Origin: Heliocidaris erythrogramma
Taxonomy: Eukaryota > Echinodermata > Echinoidea > Camarodonta > Echinometridae
Assembly: GCA_025617745.1 (NCBI GenBank)
Contig: CM046869.1
Location: forward strand, 8,358,668 to 8,422,667
Direction of reading: 5' to 3'
DNA: 64,000 nt
Shown here: positions 11,440 through 22,215 of the stretch, in pieces
How positions within the stretch are numbered: the first letter of the stretch is position 1
Layout of the letters: every line of letters starts with the position of its first letter
Notes under the pieces: model-generated
Seen by the model: the letters and a program-made list of their open reading frames with translations, nothing else
What the model was told of the DNA's origin: nothing
Database searches by the model: none
Program-made: the position numbers and the translations under genes

Positions 11440-11940
11440 ATAATAATAATTATAGAGGGGTTCTTGCAGGAGCGGATCCAGGATTTTGTATAAGGGGGGA
11501 GGCACACAAATGCAGGCTTGTCAACGTTTGGACCTTTTTTTCGCCAGACCTCGAAAATTCGCTCAGTGGGGGGGGGGGGGGGGGGGGGGATGGGGTCCAA
11601 CAAAACAAAAAGTTCTAAAAGGGGGAGGGGCACAATCGAAAAAGGGGAGTCACAATGCATACTTTTCTTCCAAAGGGGGGGGGGGCACGGGCCGGATGTG
11701 CCCCCCCCCCCCCCCCCCTATATGCGCCACTGGGTTCTTGTATAGCGCTCATGTCTTGAACATTTACTACTCCTGGCAATCCATTTACCCCGTCTTTAGT
11801 CCAGCTGCCATTGCGCATTTACCAGGGCCGAGTATGGCTAATGTCTTGGAAAAAGGACATTAGTGGTGCGCCAGGGATTCGAACCCCGTACCTTGTGCTT
11901 CACAGTAAGGAGACTTACCTACTAGACCACAATACCTCTA
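11440..11940 (-). repeat. tRNA-derived SINE, copy 1, split by an insertion
   Basis: On the minus strand the 5' head near 11940 reads AGGTATTGTGGTCTAGTAGG (A-box region), followed by GGGGTTCGAATCCCTGG (B-box region near 11875-11890). The body runs to a GAGCGCTATACAAGAACCC segment at 11732-11750. The 3' tail (11440-11466, ATT-rich) is separated by a G-run element at 11467-11731. Copy 2 at 45055-45312 has the same head, body and tail order without that insertion, which supports this reading. The family is Pol III-derived and non-coding. Confidence 0.7.
11467..11731. mobile_element. G-run element inserted in a SINE, 9-bp flanking duplication
   Basis: Begins CAGGAGCGGATCCAGGATTT, holds long G-runs (about 11571-11589 and 11676) and a C-run (about 11701-11718), and ends near TATATGCGCCACT. 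The end is roughly the inverse of the start (AGTGGCGCATATA against AGGAGCGGATCCA). GGGTTCTTG occurs on both sides (11458-11466 and 11732-11740), consistent with a 9-bp target duplication. Proline- and glycine-run frames here are translation artefacts of the homopolymers. Confidence 0.6.
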
Positions 11941-14303
11941 CATATTAAGCTCTCATTTTATACTAAGTCTGAAAAAAACCCAAAACACCGTCACCAAGTT
12001 TCTTTATCAACTTCATCTGATGTTTCCATAACACTTCGCAAGAGATCTTGTTAACCCTTTCAGGACAGGAATTATTTATGGGCTACATTGATCACATTTT
12101 GTTCTTCAAATTGCCAACAATAGTATTTTTCTTTTAGTGCTGCATGGTTCTAAAAAGGTGTAATGTCTTTGAAAACATTATATTGAAAAAATTGTCAATT
12201 TTGATAAAACAATGATTTTGAATTTCTCAATGTGTTGCCAATTTAAGGATTTTAAAGCTTATTCTCATTCTTAAAATTCCTGGCGTCAAATGCAGTATGG
12301 TCATGCAACAAAAATGGACGTAGTATGTGTAGAAATTTTTGCTCTTTCTACTCATGCATCTGGTATGTTTTTTTAGAGCTCTAAATCAAAAGTTATTGAG
12401 CAAAACAACAAAATGTGGTCAGTTGTCTCAAAAGGGTTGAACTTTGCACTATGTATAGTTTTGTAGAGGAGTGATGATATTTGATGTTGTGACTGAGTGC
12501 ACTACAGTAGTATATTCCGATTTATATACTTTCGTGTGGTGTATTTGTTGGATCTATAAATCCGCAGTAGCAATCGGAGTATTATCTTTCTATCACAGGA
12601 TTCACTGTTAGTCCAGAGTGTTGTTAGCAGTAATATATCCAATTAGAGAATAATAATAACCCCCAAAACGAGGCTATGAATTTTCGTTTCTGTCAATAGA
12701 AGAAAATAATTTGTATATAAATGATTTTGGCAAATAATTATTTTAGTCACCAGGATTTTTACGTGTGTTCGCCAAACCGACTTTAGCAGGAAACAAGATC
12801 CAAAGAAGCATAATCCCTTTGAAAAATTACGAAACGATAATTATTTTGCCTGCTCCTTTTCAATATTCTTTTTTTTCAGAAGTCTGTCTATTTATCAATT
12901 TAAAAATCACAATATATGAGAAATCTTACTAAAATGACGAATCTTGAGTAGACCAATCACTTGTTGACGTCCTATGCTATTCCCATTCCAGGTAACAACA
13001 TTGATTTGCCAATTATTTTTTTCATTATTTGCATTGGATAGTATGTTTGCACGTCGAACAAAGATCTACCAACTTTTTGTCACAAAAAGCGACTAAAAAT
13101 GGGTATGGATTACTCTGAATACATTTCGTAAATTTCAGTTATCATTGCAAAATCAAATACATTAGATTAATATACACAACAGGGGCCATTGTCCGAGACT
13201 CCTCGTGTTTTATTTTTGTGTTTTTTTTAATTCACGAAAACTTGTGGGCTTGGGACAACGATAGATTAATTTCGTATTCAGAATATGTGGTTATTTGTTT
13301 ATGTTTTATTCAATTTGGGGTTGGAACTCTTTCCCCCGAGTGAATTAATTTGTTGATTCTTGTCAGTTGTCCCGATTTGGACACCTGTCCACTAAAATAA
13401 GATGTGTGACCAATCACTGCAAACGTGTACCGCATTTTATGCAAGGCACCAGCGGCTACGGGAGGACGGGGCGAAACGACCGTGGCCCTCCCCCTTATTT
13501 GAACAAAACAAACATAATAAAACAAGCCTGGAGTAAAAAAAAAAAAAAGAAAGAAAGGAAAGAAAGAAATAAAGAAATAAACAGTTCCGACGCTTACTGG
13601 ATGATCCTGGGAGGACCGGGGGATTCCCATGGGTGAAAATTACCCTTAAAAATCCGGGAAAATTTGTTTTTCACTCCTACACTCCCCCCCCCCCCCCCCT
13701 TCGAGAGAACGAAATTCATGAAATCACGCCGCCTCTGTAAAGCTTCAATCTTGGGCAAAATGTTGTGGAGCACGTGCGTGCCCCAAATCGCAAGATGAAA
13801 AGGGGGGAAAATAGGAAAGAGGGCAAAGGAGAGATATACATGTGAATGGGGGGGGGGGGGGTAGAGGAATGAATGGGGAAAAAGAAAGATTATACAACCC
13901 CCACCAACACCCTCTCCTCAACTCGATGGGCTTGTTCTTTTGAATTTCATCAACCCAGTAAGATTGATGCTCCAAATTGACACCAGTGCCCCTAGCCTGG
14001 ACGTTTGATTTACGCTACGCCACTAAAAATGCATACTGTTGAATACGAAATTACAACCTGCGGCTTTTGGTGTTTGATGTTTGCCCACACGAATTAATTT
14101 GTTTTGCTTGTCAATTATCTTGATTGGGTAGCTGTCAGTTCAACTGATTATTTCGTTGATTCGACCAAGGAGTTATATGTGATAACTGCTTGATTCGACT
14201 TAAGGCTATATAGACACTTTATAAATGCGGGGTGGGGGGCTTGGCGTTTGAAGTGTTCAGTTTACTTTATGAATGGACTTCAGTCTCACTTTAATGAACC
14301 CAT
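11941..14303. other. Intergenic stretch with homopolymer runs
   Basis: No gene recognised. It contains a C-run at about 13683-13698, a G-run at about 13849-13861, and a purine tract at about 13535-13580. Frames overlapping those runs are artefacts. TTAACCCTTT at about 12052 and AAAGGGTTGAA at about 12431 are a weak inverted pair. Otherwise the sequence looks unique within the window. Confidence 0.4.
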
Positions 14304-14680
14304 AAAACCCGATTCACACGAGGCGTCATTCCCTGACGTAAGGAGCGCGTCAATGACTGGTACGGTCTTTGGCGCGTCACGAAAGAGCGGGTATCGTTTA
14401 AAAAGTGATTGCAAAATGAACAGTGCAATCCAACCTTGGTAATAAAATGATTTGTGTGAAAGCAGAAAATTAAGAAAAACAGGATGGTGAAAGTTTGAAA
14501 GAAATCGGACAAGGACTAAGAAAGTTATGGATGTTTGAAAAATGAGATCACTACATCTATGCGAATCTCAAATTGGCAATTTGGTGAGTCGATTGTGAAA
14601 TTTTTGTGGACAACTGTTCACAGGCTTGATTAGCACAGGTACCGACGTAATCGAAAGACTCGTCGTGTGAGCCGGGCTTA
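14304..14680. mobile_element. MITE with AACCCGATTCACACGAGGCG-type ends
   Basis: The left end AACCCGATTCACACGAGGCG (14306) pairs with CGTCGTGTGAGCCGGGCTT (ends 14679). The interior carries a copy of another dispersed repeat (14424-14600). The segment near 14325-14380 is also repeated in direct orientation at 14708-14765, outside the right end, which suggests a tandem or nested history. No transposase seen. Confidence 0.65.
14424..14600 (+). repeat. Dispersed ~180-bp repeat, copy 1
   Basis: Closely matches 46942-47124: GCAATCCAACCTTGGTA start, GTGTGAAAGCAGAAAA, AGGATGGTGAAAGTTTGAA, then CTCAAATTGGCAATTTGGTG and GAGTCGATTGTGA. In the second location the same block is the left arm of a larger imperfect palindrome. 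Here it stands as a single arm inside another MITE. Confidence 0.8.
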
Positions 14681-14707
14681 GTAATTAATACCGGGGATGC
14701 GTATAGA

Positions 14708-15423
14708 GGCGTTATTTAACTGACGCAGGAATGCGTCAATGACTGACGCGGGCTTTGATGCACCGAGGGTGACCTGGTACACAAAGATGATGGCTAAATG
14801 CATAGTGCGCACATTGCCTGCACATGGTGGAGTAACTGGAGTATTGGCGCAAGTAATAATGCATTTAGAATGGCGCATAGTATGTTTATAACAGACGCAG
14901 GCAAATTAACTCTTACTGTGCTGGTGTCAATAACTATATTTAACAAAGAGGCTATTAATGCTCCGTCAAGAAATACATACATGATTGTTAATTTACAACT
15001 TGCTTTCAAAATATCGAAGAAATATTATAATTATGCTGCAAAGCTTGTCCAGGATCTTTTACTTTCATATTAAACTATATGGTAAACAAATGAGGAACAA
15101 AGATGTAAAGGAATAAAAAGAAACTAATTTTTGAATCATTATTTTACAGTAATGTTCATACGTAAAGCTGGAATGTTTGGTATTATTAGAAAGAGTGGGG
15201 GATATTTTACAACTTTTGTGCACAACGTTTTGTAATATAAAACATTTTTAAAGAAACGCAGGCGTTTGGAATAAGCATTGTTCGCGGTTTGGTAAAACCT
15301 CGAAACTAGCAAAACAACTTGGCACGGCAAGAGTTAAGAAAACTCAATTTATAAGCAACTCCTCTAATGTAGTCCGTAGCTGTATTGCACTACTTTTATA
15401 GACAGTCAGAAATCTACAAAGTA
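14708..15423. other. Repeat remnant, then unique AT-rich DNA
   Basis: 14708-14765 is a diverged direct copy of 14325-14380 (shared GCGTCAATGACT block). The rest shows no gene. The 91-codon frame at 14798-15073 has no recognisable domain and overlaps equally long frames on the other strand. Confidence 0.4.
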
Positions 15424-15474
15424 TAACTTTCATTTGTACATAACTTTCAGTTGTACATAACTTTCATTTGTATA
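15424..15474 (+). repeat. 17-bp tandem repeat, three units
   Basis: Three near-identical units TAACTTTCATTTGTACA, with single-base variants, start at about 15424, 15441 and 15458. Confidence 0.85.
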
Positions 15475-15656
15475 AACAAAATCCACTGCTTTTCAGAAAC
15501 ATGTTTTACTGAAAAAAATCGTTCATTATTCATGTATTCCATCTACTACATTGTGTGGTTGATATGTAGGGTGAATACAGCTTTTTTTTCTTTGTTATCA
15601 ATACAATGAATGACTTCTGTTTATGAGCTATTTCATGAAAAGTTATCCGCATGTTT

Positions 15657-15976
15657 TTGTCCTTGGGGTAGTTGTCCGGGGTTGTAGTTGTCCTGAGGGG
15701 CAATTATCGTAGGGGTAGTTGTCCAGGGGATAGTTGTCCTGGTCGTAATTGTCATGGTGGTAGCTGTCCAGGGGTAGTTGTCCTGGGGGTAATTGTCCTG
15801 GGAGTAGTTTTCCGGGGGTAGTTGTGCAGGGGGTAGTTGTCCGGGGGGTAGTTATCCTGGGGTAATTGTCCTGGGAGTATAGTTGTCCTGGGGATAATAA
15901 TGTTATTGTCCTGGGAGTAGTTGTCCGGGGGGAGTAATTGTCCTGTGGAGGTAATTGTCCAGGGGAAATTGTCCGG
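15657..15976 (+). repeat. 16-bp minisatellite, about 20 units
   Basis: Units close to GGGGTAGTTGTCCTGG repeat about 20 times with substitutions and small indels. Variants include GTAATTGTCC and TAGTTTTCC. The minus-strand frame of 90 codons rich in P, D, N, Y and T is a shadow of this array. No coding meaning is apparent. Confidence 0.85.
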
Positions 15977-16599
15977 ATACGACTCTGTGGCGTATTTGGA
16001 TTTTAATGAAAATCGCAAAGTCATGTTTATCTTGATGTACTCGTGTGCTCCACTAAATGATCAGTTATAAAAAAACAGATTTCAAATTCTGCTTAAGATA
16101 TTCATTTCCTGTCCGTTGCCTACAAATCAAATGTTTACAAACTTAATGTTTACAATTCCATCGAATACATGTTTAGTGATGTAGAAGGAAACGAAATTCC
16201 CGAGAAGCTAATAGTATTCAATTTTGCGAATTCGTCTGTGATTAATTTGAGGGGTACAATTAGCCATTTATTAATGTAATTCCAGGGAAGGATGAAAATA
16301 ACGAAAACGATAAATAGGAATGATAGACTATGACGATTTATCATTCATGTTTTCAGCTGTACAAGCATCTTCTTCCACGCGGCAAAGCACATTTTTTTGG
16401 ACAAATGTCCGATATTACTTTTTTTTTTCAATTTTCACGCTATTCTGTCAACTTGTAATGCTTCGTTTTAATACCCGGCCTTTAGTAGATTATAGCATCT
16501 TGGTGAAAGTGATACATGCATTATGCGCACACCTGTTTCAGATTTGGCTGTGATCCGGTAAAAGTCAATGGAGCTTTTATCGATCTCGCTGATATTTTG
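15977..16599. other. AT-rich stretch, nothing recognised
   Basis: No gene or repeat partner apparent, apart from a local duplication of ATGTTTACAA-type blocks near 16129-16157. Confidence 0.4.
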
Positions 16600-16702
16600 T
16601 CGTCTCGAGATCTCTCTCTATTTCTCTTTCTGTCTTCCTCTGTCTCTTACTGTTAGTTACTATACACTATTAGAGGCCTATCATCCTTTTTTATGTTTTC
16701 CT

Positions 16703-16746
<44 letters not shown>

Positions 16747-17124
16747 CTCGATTCATGTCTACCCCGTCTTTTCTCGCACCTATAATAGGCTACTCTTTCT
16801 CCTTTTCGTTCTCCCTCTGTCTATATGGACCTACTATATAGGTCCATGCTCTGCCATTCTTTCTCTTTATCTTCTATTCTGCCACCTCTCCCTCTCTCTC
16901 TCTCTTTGGATTCATTTTGCCTCCGTCTCACATCGCACCTAAATAGGCTACTCTTTCTCCTTTTCGCTATCCCTCTGTCGTTATTTCTCTTTACCCTCTA
17001 TTCTGCCCATCCCCCTCTCTCTCTGCTCTCGATTTATCTTTGCTTTCGTCTCTTCTTGCACCTAGATAGGCTACTATCTATTTCTCCTTTCGCTTTCCTT
17101 CGGCTATTCTTTCTATCCACCCCC

Positions 17125-17162
<38 letters not shown>

Positions 17163-17225
17163 ACTCTCCACCCACGCATTTCCATTTATTTCTCAATCCT
17201 CTCCCGTCATGCCCGTTTTCTCTTA
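16600..17225 (+). repeat. CT-rich tract with three diverged longer units
   Basis: Pyrimidine-rich sequence including (CT)n at about 16702-16738, followed by CA. A longer unit recurs three times, marked by GCACCTATAATAGGCTAC (about 16775), GCACCTAAATAGGCTAC (about 16935) and GCACCTAGATAGGCTAC (about 17057), each followed by TTTCTCCTTT and CCCTCTGTC-like blocks. The long Leu/Ser-rich frames here are artefacts. Confidence 0.75.
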
Positions 17226-17551
17226 GCACTCAAAAGTTTGCTGCATACTGTTACATCCAGAATATTCATCCCCCCCCCCCATTCATCATGAATTTACTGT
17301 TGACTGTCGATATGCCATCAATTCGGTACGGAAATGAAACAAAAAACAGAAATAAAAACCGAGAAACATTGGCAGTTAGGGATGCCGTAATATCATACTC
17401 TATACAGTGTGTCTCATCTATCTTAAATTAAATCCACAACCTTCATACCGCATCGATGAGTGGTATGAATCAATATCAAATACATTTCATATTCTAATTC
17501 GTATTCATATCCACGAGCTCGTCTACTCGTGGCTTCACGCAAACTGCTTGA
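17226..17551. other. Short unique stretch with a C-run
   Basis: C-run at about 17270-17280. No gene recognised. Confidence 0.4.
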
Positions 17552-17637
17552 CTTTAACCCGTTGGCTACAGAATTATCTCATTCCAATAGGCTTAATACA
17601 GGGATCGCCCGGTTCCCGTAGGCATATAGGGTTAAAT
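17552..17637 (+). repeat. ~85-bp dispersed repeat, copy 2
   Basis: Second copy of the element at 9834-9916, with the better-preserved ends TTTAACCCGTTGGCTAC and AGGGTTAAAT. The shared centre includes TTAATACAGG and GCCCGGTTCCCGTAGG. Confidence 0.65.
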
Positions 17638-18834
17638 GAACTATTGATATTAAAGATGTAATGATGCAATATCTGTTCAAAGAGTCTTGGGGCAAGCAGG
17701 ATAGCCATAAGAAGATACACCGGCGAAAACAATTCCTCTTCGGAGAAATTTGTAGACAATCACAAGATGGCCTTGATCTCGCCGCGTTTCCATTTACGTT
17801 TCCGAGGATATCACAAGAAAACGGCTATGCAGACGAAGAAGAGCTTAATAAAATAATAATGATATTGATGATAATACAAGGATGATAATAATGAAAATAA
17901 TGCTACAAATCTACTAATAATAGAAATGATAGTGATGATGATGTTGATGACGATAATCATATATCAATAATAATACTAAAATTAGATACTAAATTACTAA
18001 TAAACGAAATTGAAGTAATCTGAAGACAGATGATAATAAGTGGTAATCATTTTGCTTGAAAAACGTCTACATATTTTCTCCACATATCCACCTTTAATAG
18101 CATCCCTCAGGAATAAGGTCCTACTTCATCCGTTACCTTCCGTTGGGGCCTTCGAAAATATCACATTTTCAGCAGACATGATCGGGGAATTACCATTTAC
18201 ATGGTAATTGTGCAGGTCATCAGGATATAGAATATGGTATTTCTCAATTATTCGTGTTAATATTTCATTTTAAAGCCATGATGCGTGCAAAAATTCATTA
18301 AAAAGTAATCGCGGGTTCTCTAATCTTGTGAAAGAGCATCGCTCTTGAGATAATGTCAAGGATAAAGTGTGGGGAATACTTGGTCTTTCAAGCAATTCCG
18401 ACAAAGTAGTAGCCGGAGGGTGGATATAAGCTCTTTTGTTATTGGATAAAACTCTGTCTGAGACAAATTTCGCGGGGAGACTTCATCGCAAGTTTCGATT
18501 TATCTTGCTGAAACTTCGCAACTTCAAGAAAGTTTATAACTAATATACGCTTTGGTAAAATTCTAAGAAATATTCTTCTTTACGGCAAACAACTTTTCAA
18601 TATGATTGTTATTTGCTATAGTTTTACCGCAAAAGAACACACCATGTTCGTATCCAGGTAAGTGGTATATAACAAATCATGAACTGTCCCGAAATGTTCA
18701 GGTCTGTGTTTTCTACCTACATATTTTGATAATTATTGTCGTTTGGAGTGAGATTATCGAAATAAGCTCTAGCTAGTTTACAATAAGAAAGAAGAAAAAA
18801 AAAAGAAGAAGAGATTTTAACGAAACTTTGGTAT
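17638..18834. other. Intergenic stretch with ATAATG-type simple DNA
   Basis: 17860-18000 is rich in AATAATGAT and GATGATG units. A short palindrome, AATTACCA and TGGTAATT around 18190-18210, could form a hairpin. No gene recognised. Confidence 0.4.
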
Positions 18835-18972
18835 AGAGGGTTCTCACGGCAGCCATGCTGGAGGACATAACAATGAAAAACTTGTGCATCAGACCATGAA
18901 AAGCCATTGTTGTCATGGTCTAGTACACGGGTTGTTATGTCCTCCAACATGGCTGCTTCTGGGAACCCTCTT
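18835..18972. mobile_element. Palindromic hairpin MITE, ~138 bp
   Basis: The left arm AGAGGGTTCTCACGGCAGCC plus ATGCTGGAGGACATAACAA pairs with TTGTTATGTCCTCCAACAT plus GGCTGCTTCTGGGAACCCTC. The central part (GACCATGAAAAGCC against TTGTCATGGTC) also pairs loosely, so nearly the whole element folds back. Non-coding and non-autonomous. It lies just left of a tRNA-like segment. Confidence 0.8.
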
Positions 18973-18975
18973 TGG

Positions 18976-19045
18976 GAGTACAGTGGTCTATTGATGAAGG
19001 TTCTTGATTTTCATGTGAGAGGTCCATGGTTCGATCTTTGTTCGG
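18976..19045 (+). repeat. tRNA-like SINE head
   Basis: GTGGTCTATTGATGAAGG resembles an A box with D-loop. GGTCCATGGTTCGATC about 30 bp later resembles a B box with T-arm. The acceptor stem does not pair well, so it is not a working tRNA. The body probably continues past 19046 and, after the MITE at 19067-19204, beyond 19213. Confidence 0.45.
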
Positions 19046-19066
19046 TGCTTACAACCCTGAACCCGG

Positions 19067-19204
19067 GGGGCGTTTCATGAAAGGACTTGTCAGATATTTT
19101 ATCCGACAAATTTGCTCTCAGCCAATCAGATGCGAGGATTTCAGTAGCTTATAACAGTTGTCGGTTAAAATATCTGACAACTTCCTTTCATGAAACGCTC
19201 CCCC
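19067..19204. mobile_element. hAT-like hairpin MITE with 8-bp target duplication
   Basis: Ends GGGGCGTTTCATGAAAGG and CCTTTCATGAAACGCTCCCC are inverse. Arms of about 40 bp (TTGTCAGATATTTTATCCGA against TCGGTTAAAATATCTGACAA) flank a loop with CTCAGCCAATCAGATGC. GAACCCGG occurs at 19059-19066 and 19205-19212, an exact 8-bp duplication typical of hAT elements. Related copies lie at 38690-38826 and 48359-48452, and a more distant one at 53634-53775. No transposase. Confidence 0.85.
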
Positions 19205-19212
19205 GAACCCGG

Positions 19213-19964
19213 TGTTTCGCCCACATTTTACCCCTCTCAATCCAGGTCCATGATTTCCTGGTAATGCTGGGGTAGTAATATTAATTATAATTGCAGAGCC
19301 AGTCGGAAGAGTAGTATTAGATAATGGCTACCCTGGGTAAATAAGACTGAAATCATTATTTTTATTATCCGATAAGGAAGAGAAAAGCTCGGTTCTACAG
19401 CAATTGCTGAACCTAAGTCCATGAACTCAACTGGGGTGTGCGTCCTTTCCCTGATGCATTACACCGATTCGTGCAGGAGATCAGCGCTATGTCAATGTAC
19501 TTATCTTTCTTTAAACTGTTAAACCATAAGGTTCCCCATACTTTACAGTTGATAGAATACCTCATCCTTTACCAAAAGTGCACCATCCCCCGGACGATTA
19601 TTGATGGCGGGATAAGGGTTAGGTGGCGTAGCAACTGTGTTCATGAACTTTATAGATCAAGATCGTGTTTCTTCATGCACACGCTGCCGGGGCACAGTGT
19701 ATCAGCGTCATTCGGGAGCTGCTATATTTTCCCGAAATTCGTAGATCCACAAACCACAATAGACGAATTTACTCCATAGGGTGTCAGTTATCCGGAAGTT
19801 GGATAAGATTCGGAGATGATACTTTCATCTGGTACATTAATCGGAAGGTCCATTATTTCACTATGAACATTTTCAAACAAATGTTCGGATGAACGAACCT
19901 TCAGAACAACGAGACAATAAAATAAACATGTGGAGCTACTCATTTCTAACAGGTCCCTGAAGTA
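19213..19964. other. Flank of SINE-like sequence, then unique DNA
   Basis: The first ~80 bp probably continue the tRNA-like repeat interrupted by the MITE. The rest has open frames of 113 and 75 codons without recognisable domains. Confidence 0.35.
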
Positions 19965-20155
19965 ACAAATCTTCGTAATAACGAAAGATTAGAATTAACA
20001 AATATTTGGAATAACGACCTCGGGAGTAAATCTTCTTAAAAATGAATCTTCGGAATAATAAAAATTCAAAATAACCAATACTTGGAATAGCGAACCGTCG
20101 GCATAATTCATCTTCATAATAACGAACCTTAAGAATAATGAATCTTCGGGTCAAG
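19965..20155. repeat. Degenerate ~16-bp minisatellite
   Basis: About 12 variant units around GAATAACGAACCTTCG. Recognisable pieces are TCTTCGTAATAACGAA, TTTGGAATAACGA, TCTTCGGAATAATA and CTTAAGAATAATGAA. The 85-codon minus-strand frame is its shadow. High divergence suggests an old array. Confidence 0.65.
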
Positions 20156-20383
20156 GTGCTCTTACCGATCGATCCATCATTAATTTTAGTCACTTTTAAC
20201 CTCGGAAATTCGAAAATCGACTGACCTCATCTTTTACAATAATAAATCTTCTGGCTACTCTTGTCTGCAAATTTTTTTTATCGCGTATTTTATGTCTCTA
20301 TTTTTTTTTCTCGTAATAAATTGCAGGTTTGACTGCAAACATTGTCCTCAGTATGAAGCCTCGCGTTTTTTAAGCCTCAGTTT

Positions 20384-20669
20384 TGATTCAATTCAATTCA
20401 ATTTATTTATTTCATAGAAATCACACGAGTTGATATATACATCGAAAAGTGTGAGGATCTAACACCCTAGAAAAGCCAGTGGCTTGAGGTTGTAGGGGGA
20501 TCCATAACATAAATGACAGTTTGGTGATACAATGTGTAGAAAATTATACAAGCAATAAAAGTTATAATATACAAAATACAGAACATAAAACAAAATAACA
20601 ATACAAAGAAAAAAAAACATTACCATGATTACAGAAGGACGTAAGTTCTCGCTGTTCCAAAGATTACAT
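20384..20669 (-). repeat. Probable LINE 3' end with (GAATT)n tail
   Basis: Read on the minus strand the segment ends in GAAATAAATAAATTGAATTG plus further GAATT units (plus strand 20384-20413). Such tails mark the 3' ends of CR1/L2-like LINEs. No reverse-transcriptase frame is present, and the 106-codon minus-strand frame (20459-20779) does not resemble one. A hairpin MITE abuts at 20670. The family is inference. Confidence 0.4.
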
Positions 20670-20801
20670 CTGGGGCCTGTTACATAAAGAGATATATCAA
20701 TCTTACGATTGATATCAATCGTAAGTCTATGGCAAACCATGTACCGGAGAGTTACAATTGATCGTAAGATTGATTGCATCTCTTTTTGTTACAGGCCCCA
20801 G
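20670..20801. mobile_element. Hairpin MITE, GGGGCCTGTTACATAAAG ends
   Basis: The left arm CTGGGGCCTGTTACATAAAG and ATCAATCTTACGAT pairs with ATCGTAAGATTGATTGCATC and TTTTTGTTACAGGCCCCAG. A second internal palindrome (TTACGATTGATATCAATCGT) lies beside the left arm. The end design resembles the GGCCCCGTTTCATAAAA type at 53634. Non-coding. Confidence 0.75.
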
Positions 20802-21840
20802 GTGTTATAGCTTCTCATGAATGTTTTAACGTGTATAATATTGCTTCATCCTACAGGTGGTTGCTTTTACATTTTTTCGCACATATAAATCTTCCACGAA
20901 TGTTCACAACCTTGACGAACAATAATTTGTGTCTGTATTCAGGGTTTACAAGTAAACTTCAATAACTACACTTGTATATTGATTTAACATCTTCATAAAT
21001 AATTTTTCATAATCCTTGTTCATCTCGCTTTACTGCCCCTTTGTTCGTGTAAAAACTTTATTAGCCATCCTTTTCTTTAGTTGTCACTTCATCCTATTAT
21101 TTCACTCTGCTAAGTAGTAAAATTTGTGAAATGTAAAAATTCATTTACAGGTATGAATCACGTGACCCGCACGTGATTTCATGTACGTGGAACACTAAAA
21201 TATCAAACTATAATCTCTGGTCATTAGATTGATTTTACTTTACATGTAACTTATTCCCTTGTCATGAATGTCTTCGGTGTTGAAAGTTTTAGGTTTATGC
21301 ATCATTCGATTTATTCACCCTGTCATATACTAATGCATCACTCTTTGCATATATGTAATTTATATATTCCTAGACATGCTAGACATGTCCCTCTCTTTTC
21401 GATATCTTCTATCAAGTTCCTCTGTGGTCGTATTCACCTGTTCTGTCTCTTCACCTATGAACATATCAGAATATTAATAGAGTATATATCTTACAGCATT
21501 TACAGAGCTAATCACTCTGAGTGTTATGCAGTCTCTGGGGATCTACGAGTTTTTCTCTCTAGGTTTCCCCCGGTTTTGACAGATATGCGGTGTTTTATAT
21601 CGTTGACTTTTACGCTAGACAACCATTTATCTTTAAAATTCGACGCTTGTCTTGTATTTTTGGCCTGAGGCGGAGTAACTCATTATTCCTTTGTCTTCCC
21701 GTGGGGTTATTTGAAGATGGAATATGGAATTGAGATACCGAACATCTCGGATATGTGACGCTTGGTAGAAGACGTAAGTGGCAAGATCATTGGCGGCTGC
21801 AAGCCACCTTCTTGGTGCCAGGCCGTGACATCCCGCCGGT
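20802..21840. other. Intergenic stretch, no gene recognised
   Basis: AT-rich. Frames at 21264-21668 (134 codons) and elsewhere lack recognisable domains or splice context. No repeat partner noticed. Confidence 0.4.
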
Positions 21841-21914
21841 CCCCTATCTCTCTCTTTCTCATTCTCCCTCTCTGTCACTCCATATGTTTTACCCCTTTTC
21901 TCTACCATTTCTGT

Positions 21915-21950
<36 letters not shown>

Positions 21951-22215
21951 GAACACACACACTCTCTGTCTCTCAATACTCTTCAAATCTCTCTCCCAAT
22001 CTCCCTCTCTCCCCCCCCCCCCCTCCCTATAAATCTCCCCTCCCCTCCCCTCCTCCCGCTCCCCTCCACATCTCTCTTCTCTCTCTCTCCTTCTCTTCTC
22101 CACTCTCTTTCTTTGTCAACCCCTCCCCAGTCTCTCTCCCTCCGTCTTTCCCTTTATTTCTGTCTTTCCCTCTTTCACTCTTCTGTCTTCCTTCCTTTCC
22201 CTTCATTATTTTGCA
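21841..22215. repeat. CT-rich tract with CA and C-runs
   Basis: Long pyrimidine tract: (CT)n at about 21913-21938, (CA)n at about 21939-21960, and a C-run at about 22013-22022. The three overlapping frames of more than 150 codons (Ser/Leu/Pro-rich on plus, Arg/Glu-rich on minus) are produced by the dinucleotide repeats and are not genes. Confidence 0.85.

Noticed and set aside
12048-12442. MITE with TTAACCCTTT / AAAGGGTTGAA ends
   Set aside because: Only about 10 bp pair, with no extended arms or target duplication, so chance is likely.
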